This document shows, one piece after another, positions 15,050-21,965 of a stretch of 26,795 nt of DNA. The stretch spans positions 1 to 26,795 of IMG/VR virus record IMGVR_UViG_3300042336_000195, one strand, 5' to 3'. Position 1 is the stretch's first letter. The number at the start of each line of letters is the position of its first letter. This DNA comes from a virus. A program made the position numbers and the translations under genes. The notes under the pieces were generated by a model. That model saw nothing but the letters and a program-made list of their open reading frames with translations. It searched no databases and was not told the DNA's origin.

Positions 15050-15655
15050 TTATCCTCGTGCTAGCTGAATGATTCTAGCTAAACTTTCTTCTTGTTTAAA
15101 TGTAACATCCTCTGCTACGCTATCAGTCGGCTTAAGAACAGTGCTACGTGGTCCATGCGGTGTTTGAAAGAACTGTCTCGGATATGCCGGTTCTCCATTA
15201 AATTTACGTCTAAACTGTGATGTACGATCAGAATCTTGTGGATTGTTAGTAAAGTCTCCATTGAATGTTTCAGGGCTGTAATACGGGTCGTAGAATGCAT
15301 CTTCTTTACTTGGTTGGAAAGGTCTTTCACCTTTAGGATTAGGAGGCATAAATGGACGTTCGAATGCACGTTGCTTTGCAGTATCGTCTAGACTTTCTGG
15401 TTCATCTAATTGCTGTGGTGCTGGTTGCGATGTTGCAGGCGGAGCATTACCAAACGCTCGACGTATTGTGTCTATATCAGCAGGTGTAGCTGCTCGTCCA
15501 TTTGGAGCTACACCGTTAGCTGGTTGATTTTGAGATCGACCGAATAACTGTTTCAATTCAGCCTGTGACCCTACGCGTTCACCTTCATGTATGTGTATCG
15601 ATTCTAATAACGACTTAACGGAATTTAGAAGAGCGGTTTCTAAAGTTTTTTTCAT
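15050..15655 (-). CDS. Possible internal virion protein sharing terminal motifs with its neighbour
   Basis: This 201-residue protein begins MKKTLETALLNSVKSLLES and ends DVTFKQEESLARIIQLARG. The gene just downstream begins and ends in the same style, so the two appear related at their termini though not in the middle. The centre is Pro/Gln/Asn/Phe-rich with FERPFMPPNPKGERPFQP and several aromatic-Pro motifs, and is likely disordered. No enzyme motif is visible. Shared end motifs on unlike middles fit capsid-targeted or protease-processed internal proteins (inference). The ATG lies 41 nt inside the 3' end of the large virion gene, and the stop is 3 nt before the next start. Confidence 0.72.
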   Translation of the reverse strand: MKKTLETALLNSVKSLLESIHIHEGERVGSQAELKQLFGRSQNQPANGVAPNGRAATPADIDTIRRAFGNAPPATSQPAPQQLDEPESLDDTAKQRAFERPFMPPNPKGERPFQPSKEDAFYDPYYSPETFNGDFTNNPQDSDRTSQFRRKFNGEPAYPRQFFQTPHGPRSTVLKPTDSVAEDVTFKQEESLARIIQLARG

Positions 15656-17942
15656 AATTATTTCTCATTGTTTTGTGCATTTTATGTTTATCAATGCTAT
15701 CAAATTTACGTCTGCCACCAAATCCCTGTAGCTCTTTCATCAACATTGCAATGTCTTGACCGTCATCATCTTCAGGTTCTTGGTTGCCTAATCCGGCTAG
15801 TCTTAATACATCAGTCTGTTCTTGATCGTCTGAACTTGGATCTAATTTATTAACTTTTTGCATTACATATTTTACATCGTCGTCTGATGCATTGCTGTAT
15901 TCGTCATCTTCATAGTTTTTCTTAATAATAATTTTAACGCGTGTTCCGCCAACTGTAAAGTTACGGTCTTCTGCATTCCAAAATCCTATAATTGATCTTA
16001 AAATTTGATTAACACCTGAAATGTTTTCTTCTTCCGGTTCACCACCTTCTTGATCATTATCTTCTACTTCATACTCGCCAAATCCCGCTTCACTAGGTGT
16101 CATTCCACTTTCTCTAATAAGATCACGGATTGTCATACCTTCTGCAATTGGAGTATCTAAGTTAGCACCCGCAGCTTTAGCTTTAATAAACTTAGCTTTC
16201 ATTTTAGATTTTTTAGGATTAATTCCTTCTGCAACCGGTGCTGCTGGTGGTTCTTCACCCGGTGCTGCTGGAGGTACTTCACCTTCTTCACCCGGTGCTG
16301 CTGGAGGCACTTCACCTTCTGCGCCTAATTCACCTTCTGGAGGCATACCGCCACCTAAGTCTGGAGGCATACCACCTAACCCGCCACCTAACCCGCCACC
16401 TGCATCCGGCATTGGAGCACCTGCATCTGGCATCGGAGCACCTGCATCCGGCATTGGAGCACTAGGTTCAGTCGGTACCGCAGGGGTGCTGTCTGCATCA
16501 GGACCAATTTTTAATTGAATTGCTACGTCTGGATCTCGTTGCGTAATATAATTTTGAAGTATTGCACGTATATCTAAATCTGCGTCAACTGTTTTGAGAG
16601 AATCAAAAAAAGCAGGATCATTAATTAACCCTTCTAATTCTTCGGCTGCACCTTCTCCATACGCACCGTTAAGCAACGGTTGTGCTAGTAGATCATTCAA
16701 CTTTTCAATTGCAGCATGCTTAGATGTTAACGACTGACTAAACAATTCATCTTTGTCTTCATTCATAAGATGATTAATAAATGACTCAAATGCAAGCTCT
16801 GGATCAAGTTCTTCTTTCTTATGACTTTTATAGCCTTTGTTTTTCATTGAGTGTGCTAATGCCCAAGGATTATCAATTTCCTTGTGTTTTTTCATTGCTT
16901 TAACAGTACCTTCCCATCCTTTAGGTGCAGCTTCATCCATAAAGTAATCTGAAGATAATTCACAAACTGGCAACTCACTTTCGTCTACAATGTTATATAA
17001 GAACGGAAATACTGTTTTCATTTCTTCATTAAATGTGCGAACAGTTAGGCGTTCAATCCAATCGTTCATAACAGTTTCCGGTATTACTCTTTCTTCTGTT
17101 GTAGTAAATGATTCTGCAAATTGTTGATAGTAAGCCGGACGTTGTAAGCTAACAATTTCTTTTTTAACTGCATCAATGCGTTCAATTACACGCGTTGTAA
17201 CGTCGCCCATTGCTTCTGATATTTGTGATTGGCGACTAACATATCCTTTAAACTTACGTAAACTTGCTAATTCTTCGCTAAGTTTAGTAATATGTTTACC
17301 AATATCATCATACGGGATACCACCGTGTTTAATGTGTTCTGCTAATGCACGAGCACCGGGTAAGTGTTTATATGGATATTTGAATCGTTCGCCGTCTGCA
17401 TTTTCAATGTATATACATTCAATATGCATTGTACGGCCTGCAGCTAACTCTGGATTAACAGGTTGAGTATGTTTAACTATTAAACGAGCCTCGCCTAAGT
17501 CTTGGTAACTTATTCTAGAAGTACCAAACATTTTACTTTCCATCATTTGTTGTTCCTTGGGTTTTGCTTGAAACTGGTAGTCTCGTTTGTCTAAGTTGCT
17601 TTTTCCAATGTTTTGTACATCAAAGTTTAATAAGCGATGTTTAGCAAAGTTTCTAAATGATCGAATGAATTTGTATGCGTTATGGTGGGTCGTATCAGAA
17701 TCGTTGTCTACTAAATCCCCACTAACTTGCACTACAACTCCGTCGTCTTTATCTAAAGTAATAGTAATAGTTCCAAGTGGTTTGTCATCTTCAGTATACT
17801 CAAACTCAAAGAATCGTGCTTTTGGAATATCAACTTTTTTACTCAGTACTGCTGCGTTCTCGTCTCCCATCGTAATGTCTGAAAAACGTGTTTGTATTTT
17901 ACCATAAAGGTCTAAAGCAATTTTATCTAAATTATTGTCCAT
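15615..17942 (-). CDS. Large predicted virion protein with disordered Pro/Gly-rich centre
   Basis: This 775-residue protein has a conserved N-terminal half. It includes SYQDLGEARLIVKHTQPVN and then IENADGERFKYPYKHLPGARAL, which I remember from structural proteins of marine T4-like phages. APKGWEGTVKAMKKHKEID (about 345-360 of the longer reading) is a short helical motif seen in other phage virion proteins. A low-complexity region follows with PMPDAGA repeats and PPAAPGEE repeats. A basic patch (KKSKMKAKFIKAKAAG) and acidic segments come next, and the tail is basic. The ATG at 17942 is preferred because GATAAATA lies exactly 5 nt upstream. An in-frame GTG at 17957 overlaps the terminase stop (GTGA) and would add 5 residues. 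No Shine-Dalgarno sequence is visible at either. Confidence 0.75.
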   Translation of the reverse strand: MDNNLDKIALDLYGKIQTRFSDITMGDENAAVLSKKVDIPKARFFEFEYTEDDKPLGTITITLDKDDGVVVQVSGDLVDNDSDTTHHNAYKFIRSFRNFAKHRLLNFDVQNIGKSNLDKRDYQFQAKPKEQQMMESKMFGTSRISYQDLGEARLIVKHTQPVNPELAAGRTMHIECIYIENADGERFKYPYKHLPGARALAEHIKHGGIPYDDIGKHITKLSEELASLRKFKGYVSRQSQISEAMGDVTTRVIERIDAVKKEIVSLQRPAYYQQFAESFTTTEERVIPETVMNDWIERLTVRTFNEEMKTVFPFLYNIVDESELPVCELSSDYFMDEAAPKGWEGTVKAMKKHKEIDNPWALAHSMKNKGYKSHKKEELDPELAFESFINHLMNEDKDELFSQSLTSKHAAIEKLNDLLAQPLLNGAYGEGAAEELEGLINDPAFFDSLKTVDADLDIRAILQNYITQRDPDVAIQLKIGPDADSTPAVPTEPSAPMPDAGAPMPDAGAPMPDAGGGLGGGLGGMPPDLGGGMPPEGELGAEGEVPPAAPGEEGEVPPAAPGEEPPAAPVAEGINPKKSKMKAKFIKAKAAGANLDTPIAEGMTIRDLIRESGMTPSEAGFGEYEVEDNDQEGGEPEEENISGVNQILRSIIGFWNAEDRNFTVGGTRVKIIIKKNYEDDEYSNASDDDVKYVMQKVNKLDPSSDDQEQTDVLRLAGLGNQEPEDDDGQDIAMLMKELQGFGGRRKFDSIDKHKMHKTMRNNYEKNFRNRSSKFR
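16399..16461 (-). repeat. 21-bp in-frame tandem repeat (3 copies)
   Basis: Units at 16399, 16420 and 16441 encode PMPDAGA three times. Copies 1 and 3 are identical and copy 2 differs by two silent changes. They lie in the disordered centre of the large virion protein. Confidence 0.85.
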
Positions 17943-17947
17943 GTTTA

Positions 17948-17955
17948 TATTTATC
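17948..17955 (-). promoter_or_regulatory. GATAAATA exactly 5 nt before the ATG of the large virion gene
   Basis: The minus strand reads GATAAATA, then TAAAC, then ATG. If it works like a T4 late -10 element, the transcript would start on the start codon. It overlaps the stop of the downstream terminase fragment. Confidence 0.45.
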
Positions 17956-19063
17956 ACATATTAGAGGAAACAAATATTGGTAGAGGTGCTTCCCAGTCCT
18001 CAATTCGATCTTCAATCCGCATTTTTTCAAATACTAAAGGATCCCATTCTGCTAGTATATCAATCATTCTTACTATTAATAATAATGCTGCTACTAAATC
18101 GTCGTGTTGTCCCGGTTTACCTTTAAAACTAATTCCATGTGCAATGAAAGATTTTAATTCGGTTATTAACGGTTTGCTATTAATTACCATCTTATCTTCT
18201 TCAACAAAAAATTTTAATTTTGAACATGCAGCAATTTTATTATTAAAGGTTGTATTAAATCCTTTGCGGAATTTTCGAACATGCCCTTTTCTGCCCGGCT
18301 CGCTCACAAATAATCCCGGAAATGTTTCTTCTCCTAAGTTGTCAATTACTACTAATGCGCTTTCGCCTACTGTATTATTTTCTACCGACCAATATATTGA
18401 ATTATATTGATCAGCACCAATTTCGTCTTGTACATATAATAATATATCTCTAAATAACTTTACCTGTCCTTGTATAGGAGTAATGTTATGATGCCATTCT
18501 GCAACTTGCACCATTGATGGTAATTCAAAAACAGTAATAGCCGAATAGTCGCCTCCTGTACCTAAACTAGGATCTAATGCAATTAAATATAAATTACCTG
18601 CAGTTGGTGTTTTATACCATCGCACTTGCCCCATTTTCATCATAGGTTCTTTACCATACAGCTCAACTAACTTCAAACTGTTTATAAGAGTTTCGTCGTA
18701 TACTAAAAATTCGCAATTTTTGATTAGAACGTTATTTGCATAATACCTGTGATTCTGTTCAACATTAAACAGATCGTATACTGGTTCTTCATCTAACAGC
18801 CACTTAACAGACACGACATTATCAAGTTTGCCATTAACTAAAATTTTTTGTTTAGGCAATAATAATCTACCTTCTATCGGTTTAAACCCATTAAGAAAAT
18901 ATTTATGATCAGGAGTGCTTTTAAGTGAATGACGTTGTGTAGTTACATGAAGTATCTTTTTAACACCTTTAACTAAGATTCCGTCAAACTTGCTCCAGCC
19001 GGTGTCAGTTAGCACTGTTAATCCTAACTTATTTTTTATTAATTCTTCCGCGTGTAAATCCAT
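17954..19063 (-). CDS. gp17: Terminase large subunit, C-terminal fragment: C-intein plus nuclease domain
   Basis: This 369-residue product has a 116-residue C-intein followed by 253 residues of gp17 nuclease. The nuclease begins at CEFLVYDETL. LIALDPSLGTGGDYS supplies the first catalytic Asp, SVENNTVGESAL the Glu and GQHDDLVAALL the final Asp of the RNase H-like headful nuclease. After trans-splicing to the upstream fragment it would cut concatemeric DNA and join the ATPase motor. The ATG at 19063 is chosen over the TTG just before it; AAGGAA lies about 10 nt upstream, inside the 3' end of the homing endonuclease gene, which it overlaps by 35 nt. The stop overlaps a GTG start of the next gene. 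The fragment cannot act alone in packaging, because the ATPase is on the other piece. Confidence 0.93.
   Translation of the reverse strand: MDLHAEELIKNKLGLTVLTDTGWSKFDGILVKGVKKILHVTTQRHSLKSTPDHKYFLNGFKPIEGRLLLPKQKILVNGKLDNVVSVKWLLDEEPVYDLFNVEQNHRYYANNVLIKNCEFLVYDETLINSLKLVELYGKEPMMKMGQVRWYKTPTAGNLYLIALDPSLGTGGDYSAITVFELPSMVQVAEWHHNITPIQGQVKLFRDILLYVQDEIGADQYNSIYWSVENNTVGESALVVIDNLGEETFPGLFVSEPGRKGHVRKFRKGFNTTFNNKIAACSKLKFFVEEDKMVINSKPLITELKSFIAHGISFKGKPGQHDDLVAALLLIVRMIDILAEWDPLVFEKMRIEDRIEDWEAPLPIFVSSNM
18716..19063 (-). other. C-intein fragment of an atypically split intein (blocks B, F, G)
   Basis: Residues 1-116 of the downstream terminase piece. LKSTPDHKYF carries the block B TxxH (T50, H53). 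VYDLFNVEQNHRYYANNVL is block F, and LIKN|C is block G, with terminal Asn and +1 Cys. The penultimate residue is Lys rather than the usual His. The long C-part contains nearly everything but block A, as in the AceL-TerL type of natural split intein (named from memory). Confidence 0.9.
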
Positions 19064-19808
19064 CAAGTTCTGTTCCTTCTTTAAATTGTTTGTTAATTAC
19101 TCCATTATTATACCAACACATGCCTCTCTTTGATATTTGTAATCTAGGAAGTCTTCCCTTAACAAATCCGTCAGGGCATATATCTTTATAGGTCTCAATA
19201 ACTCCATTATTAAACCATTGTTTGTCTTTTGCTGATCCAGGTTTTCCTTTTTTGGAGTCACTTATTTTTTTTGCTCTTATAGGACATTTGTTAAACTCAT
19301 AATAACCTGGTTGGCTTCTAACTAACAGTTGAGTTTCTCTTTCAGATTCAGACCATTTAGTACCTAATGTACGTCCACCAATTCCTGGACGAGCGATACC
19401 TTTATTATATGGAATAGTTCCTTTTCTCTGAATACTCATTAATTGTTTGGTTTCTTCAGTATGTTTAAATCCAGTACACCCATCTCCGCCTAGTGTTTTA
19501 TTTGTTAACGGGCCGGCATGATCAATTAATCGGCCGTACTGGTTAATCAGATCAGTTTCAAGAGCCTTTGCTGCAGCATCTGTTAACTCAGTTTGATACA
19601 TTTCTATAACCGGAGTTAGATTTTGCGCGACTAATCTAGAAATTACCGCAACTTTTAAATGATTACACGTAGTTTCTGCAGTTTCTGATAAATGATCTTT
19701 ATATCGCCTACCGTGGCCCTTCCCAATATAAAACGGTTGATTTGCTAAAATACTCATATAACTTACTGTGATGTTAATTGGGGTTTTATAAATATATACA
19801 TAATACAT
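19029..19808 (-). CDS. GIY-YIG homing endonuclease inside the split terminase
   Basis: This 259-residue protein starts MYYVYIYKTP, the 'GIY' half of the motif. ANQPFYIGKGHGRRYKDHL gives the 'YIG' half with the catalytic Arg region, and LETDLINQYG supplies the Glu. GFKHTEETKQLMSIQRKG is a NUMOD3-type DNA-binding motif. The tail holds two copies of a W(F/Y)NNGV...GF.(K/R)GR module (KQWFNNGVIETYKD and MCWYNNGVINKQFKE), probably DNA contacts. An earlier in-frame ATG at 19823 would add five residues. 19808 is preferred because the GIY domain begins there and GATAAATA lies 5 nt before it. The 3' end overlaps the C-intein start by 35 nt. It is free-standing, not fused to the intein. Confidence 0.9.
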   Translation of the reverse strand: MYYVYIYKTPINITVSYMSILANQPFYIGKGHGRRYKDHLSETAETTCNHLKVAVISRLVAQNLTPVIEMYQTELTDAAAKALETDLINQYGRLIDHAGPLTNKTLGGDGCTGFKHTEETKQLMSIQRKGTIPYNKGIARPGIGGRTLGTKWSESERETQLLVRSQPGYYEFNKCPIRAKKISDSKKGKPGSAKDKQWFNNGVIETYKDICPDGFVKGRLPRLQISKRGMCWYNNGVINKQFKEGTELDGFTRGRINKK

Positions 19809-19813
19809 GCTAG

Positions 19814-19821
19814 TATTTATC
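19814..19821 (-). promoter_or_regulatory. GATAAATA exactly 5 nt before the homing endonuclease ATG
   Basis: The minus strand reads GATAAATA, CTAGC, ATG. No Shine-Dalgarno sequence is present. In T4 the intron homing endonuclease I-TevI is also made from a late promoter (established knowledge), so late control here would be in keeping; it is not proven. Confidence 0.45.
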
Positions 19822-19834
19822 ATTTCGTCATATA

Positions 19835-20761
19835 CTATGAACTTAATAATCGCATAATATCGCCCATTGTTAGTTTTTCAATTTTTCCAGATGGCCATTT
19901 AACAGTTACAACTGAATCATGCACAATACAACCGTATTCACGTCTAAATTTTTCCTCACCTATACGACCAAGCTCTTCTTGTTTCCATGCATCGTCACGA
20001 TCTGGATGATCCCACCAATCTGATCTAAATCCAGAAAAACCGTTAATGCCAACTTTGTCTGCTTTCTCATTGCCAAACTCGTCAAAAAACTGTTGACTTT
20101 CTTTCCATATAGTAGCAAATTGATCTTCGTCACTATTTGGTGTAGATGTAATAATACAACGTCCACCAGTTGCTAGTGTGGGTGATATAGAAGTCCAAAA
20201 TTCTTCAGCAATGTTAGGTTGTAAGAACGCAAACTCATCGCAATACAATAACGAAATAGACATACCTCGTCCTGTAGTACCAGTAGTAGTTTGACTTACA
20301 ATACGAGAACCGTTATCAAACTCCATAGACCCTTTATTATAACTTACTACCCCTGCACGTAAGAAGTCCGGACATAGTTCGTATCCGTATCGTATACGTT
20401 GCATAATCTCTTGAGCACCAGTATATTTGTGCGCTGCAATTAGAATAGTTTGATCTGGATGAAACATTGCAAACCATAACAAGTACGCAGATGCACAGGT
20501 TGTTTTACCACTTTGGCGAGGTAACATATTAATATTAAACCGATGTGCATGATAACAATTTAACAAGTTAACTTGATAATCAAATGGTTCAAATAATAAT
20601 TTACCTTTTACTGAATGCTGAATGTGAAAGAAGTGTCTTGAGAAATAAAGATACCCAACTGCTGGATCAGAGCACATTTGTAAATCAATAATCTGTTGTT
20701 CTTCAAATCGTTCAGTTTTATGTGCTTTTTTTGTTAAAACACCGTCAAGACTTTTACCCAT
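19835..20761 (-). CDS. gp17: Terminase large subunit, N-terminal fragment: ATPase domain plus N-intein
   Basis: This 308-residue product has 277 residues of gp17 ATPase followed by a 31-residue N-intein. Walker A is MLPRQSGKTT at about 79-88. Walker B is LLYCDEF at 171-177 with the catalytic Glu, and the coupling motif is TSTPNS at 205-210. The extein ends EEKFRREYG. The next residues, CIVHDSVVTV, are intein block A, and the fragment stops after MRLLSS. Joined to the downstream piece it gives about 530 residues, in the range of T4-like gp17 (610 in T4). AAAAAGGA precedes the ATG. A strong terminator lies just upstream, so the gene probably has its own promoter. Confidence 0.95.
   Translation of the reverse strand: MGKSLDGVLTKKAHKTERFEEQQIIDLQMCSDPAVGYLYFSRHFFHIQHSVKGKLLFEPFDYQVNLLNCYHAHRFNINMLPRQSGKTTCASAYLLWFAMFHPDQTILIAAHKYTGAQEIMQRIRYGYELCPDFLRAGVVSYNKGSMEFDNGSRIVSQTTTGTTGRGMSISLLYCDEFAFLQPNIAEEFWTSISPTLATGGRCIITSTPNSDEDQFATIWKESQQFFDEFGNEKADKVGINGFSGFRSDWWDHPDRDDAWKQEELGRIGEEKFRREYGCIVHDSVVTVKWPSGKIEKLTMGDIMRLLSS
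19838..19930 (-). other. N-intein fragment, 31 residues (block A only)
   Basis: It begins with Cys1 in CIVHDSVVTV and ends at a TAG after LLSS. It lacks block B, whose TxxH is on the other fragment. Common split inteins such as DnaE have about 100 residues in the N-part, so this break between blocks A and B is atypical. Position 4 is His where many inteins have Gly. Confidence 0.88.
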
Positions 20762-20789
20762 AATAATCCTTTTTGTATTATGTATTTAC

Positions 20790-20817
20790 AAAAAAAAGCG
20801 GACAATATGTCCGCTTT
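20790..20817 (-). terminator. Rho-independent terminator upstream of terminase
   Basis: On the minus strand AAAGCGGAC and GTCCGCTTT form a 9-bp stem with a 5-nt loop, followed by a run of U. It ends the upstream virion-gene transcript before terminase begins. Confidence 0.85.
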
Positions 20818-20839
20818 ATGATTATATTATAAGTAGCTG

Positions 20840-21316
20840 TTAGTGTTTTCGAGATTTTACATCTTCATATAACGAAAACAAGTTAGTAACTAATGATTCA
20901 TGAAAATGATTACGTTGTGGATTTTCTCCACCATTTGTTTTTAGAGCGCCGCCTTTTTTGCTTGCTAAATCATCACCAGTAAAAATTACTGCGTCTCTAT
21001 CAAACACTTTTGATCCTTGATCACCGGGTATAGAATTTTTAAAACTATCACCGATTACAATTTCTGCATCGTCGGAATTATCTGGCATGTCTTTAGGTTC
21101 AGTATCTGAATCTCCGCCAATGCCTTTTAATATATTCATTAAATCGCGAATGCCGTCTGCACCTTTACTATTAATAGTAACGTTCATGTTTAATGATTCT
21201 TCAGGAGGAGGTCCACCTTGAATAATAGCTGCCGGCATATCGCCGCATTCTTGAATAGAAGGATCACACCCTTCATCAATGTCTTGCATTGTTTGCATTA
21301 ACTTTTTAAAATCCAT
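20840..21316 (-). CDS. Predicted internal/virion protein, acidic and mostly disordered
   Basis: This 158-residue protein begins MDFKKLMQTMQDIDEG. MNVTINSKGADGIRDLMNIL followed by KGIGG is the best-ordered segment; I recall similar segments in marine T4-like virion proteins. An Asp/Glu-rich middle follows. The C-terminus HESLVTNLFSLYEDVK again has the 'ESL..(N/I)..L' style end seen in nearby proteins. No enzyme motif is visible. The ATG overlaps the preceding stop (TAATG), so it is coupled to the 207-residue gene. A terminator lies 22 nt after the stop. Confidence 0.72.
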   Translation of the reverse strand: MDFKKLMQTMQDIDEGCDPSIQECGDMPAAIIQGGPPPEESLNMNVTINSKGADGIRDLMNILKGIGGDSDTEPKDMPDNSDDAEIVIGDSFKNSIPGDQGSKVFDRDAVIFTGDDLASKKGGALKTNGGENPQRNHFHESLVTNLFSLYEDVKSRKH

Positions 21317-21939
21317 TAAAATTTCCCTAATTTAGAAGTTGGCAATGTAACGCTTCTAGAACCAAGTACACTTGATGAGCTAGATTTTTTATCAACTTTA
21401 ACAGTTGCTGATTTATCAACAGGTGCTTTTTTTGCTAATAGTTTGTCGTTAACGCCTTTATATTGATCACCTTGATGCTTAACTTTTCCAAGTTCTTTTA
21501 ACAACGCCATTTTTTGTGCCTCTCCAACTAAGTTTTGATTACATTCTTTATCGTAATCTTTACCTAATATTGATTCGCCTGATTTGTTATCATATGCATG
21601 ATTAAGATCTTGTTCTTCTTGTTCTTTAAGATTACGAACTCTAATACAGCTTTCATGTAATCCTAATGAGTCTGCTGCAATTTGTCTTATTTGAAAACTA
21701 GTTGCAGGATAAGTTAGTACTACATCATATGTTGTAGTGCCAATATTTTTGTGATCAGGAAAGTCAACTTGTGTTTCCTGAATAGGTGTGCGTGATCCTG
21801 TAGAGAATGATTCTACAGTAAATCTTTCTAAAGCACCTTTAAGTTTACTAATTTTTGAATCATCAAGTTCTTCAACGACTTTAATTTTAAACTCGTACAC
21901 TTGTTTTGATTCTAATAAATATTGTCTAAATGATTTCAT
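21316..21939 (-). CDS. Predicted virion protein with capsid-targeting-like N-terminus
   Basis: This 207-residue protein starts MKSFRQYLLESKQVYEFKIK. The first 11 residues resemble the T4 capsid-targeting peptide of internal proteins (MKTYQEFI-type, from memory). A mixed alpha/beta domain follows, with TPIQETQVDFPDHKNIGTTT and LTYPATSFQIRQIAADSLG and CIRVRNLKEQEEQDLN, which I remember as conserved in marine T4-like phages. The tail is Lys/Ser-rich and probably disordered. Function is unknown; packaging within the head is inferred. AAGGA sits about 8 nt before the ATG, and a late-promoter-like AATAAATA is just upstream. Confidence 0.75.
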   Translation of the reverse strand: MKSFRQYLLESKQVYEFKIKVVEELDDSKISKLKGALERFTVESFSTGSRTPIQETQVDFPDHKNIGTTTYDVVLTYPATSFQIRQIAADSLGLHESCIRVRNLKEQEEQDLNHAYDNKSGESILGKDYDKECNQNLVGEAQKMALLKELGKVKHQGDQYKGVNDKLLAKKAPVDKSATVKVDKKSSSSSVLGSRSVTLPTSKLGKF

Positions 21940-21957
21940 AATGTATCCTTGATATTA

Positions 21958-21965
21958 TATTTATT
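21958..21965 (-). promoter_or_regulatory. Late-promoter-like octamer AATAAATA
   Basis: It overlaps the stop codon of the 159-residue gene. A transcript from about 21952 would have a 13-nt leader carrying AAGGA before the ATG at 21939. Activity is inferred. Confidence 0.45.

Larger units (their letters stand above)
18716..19930 (-). mobile_element. Fractured-gene element: split intein halves flanking a GIY-YIG homing endonuclease gene
   Basis: The unit runs from the first Cys codon of the N-intein (19930) to the last Asn codon of the C-intein (18716), with the endonuclease gene between. It interrupts terminase between ...FRREYG and CEFL. The endonuclease could spread the whole unit into intein-free terminase genes by double-strand-break repair. 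The arrangement matches the 'fractured gene' organisation described for environmental phages (Dassa and colleagues, from memory). Confidence 0.85.

Noticed and set aside
15115-15369. 84-codon minus-strand frame inside the 201-residue gene
   Set aside because: Out-of-frame shadow; the longer frame has the end motifs shared with the neighbour.
16238-16465. Plus-strand frame rich in Leu and His
   Set aside because: Antisense reading of the Pro/Gly-rich repeats of the virion protein; composition is an artefact of the repeats.
19787-19794. Plus-strand TATAAATA within the endonuclease gene
   Set aside because: No plus-strand gene follows; likely a chance match in AT-rich coding sequence.
18716-19930. 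Group I intron as the cause of the terminase split
   Set aside because: Intein blocks A, B, F and G flank the gap, both pieces are separate frames with own starts and stops, and the +1 Cys junction fits an intein. No intron core was recognised.
19960-20166. Small minus-strand frame inside the terminase N-fragment
   Set aside because: Out-of-frame shadow of the strongly conserved gp17 ATPase segment; no ribosome site or family resemblance.
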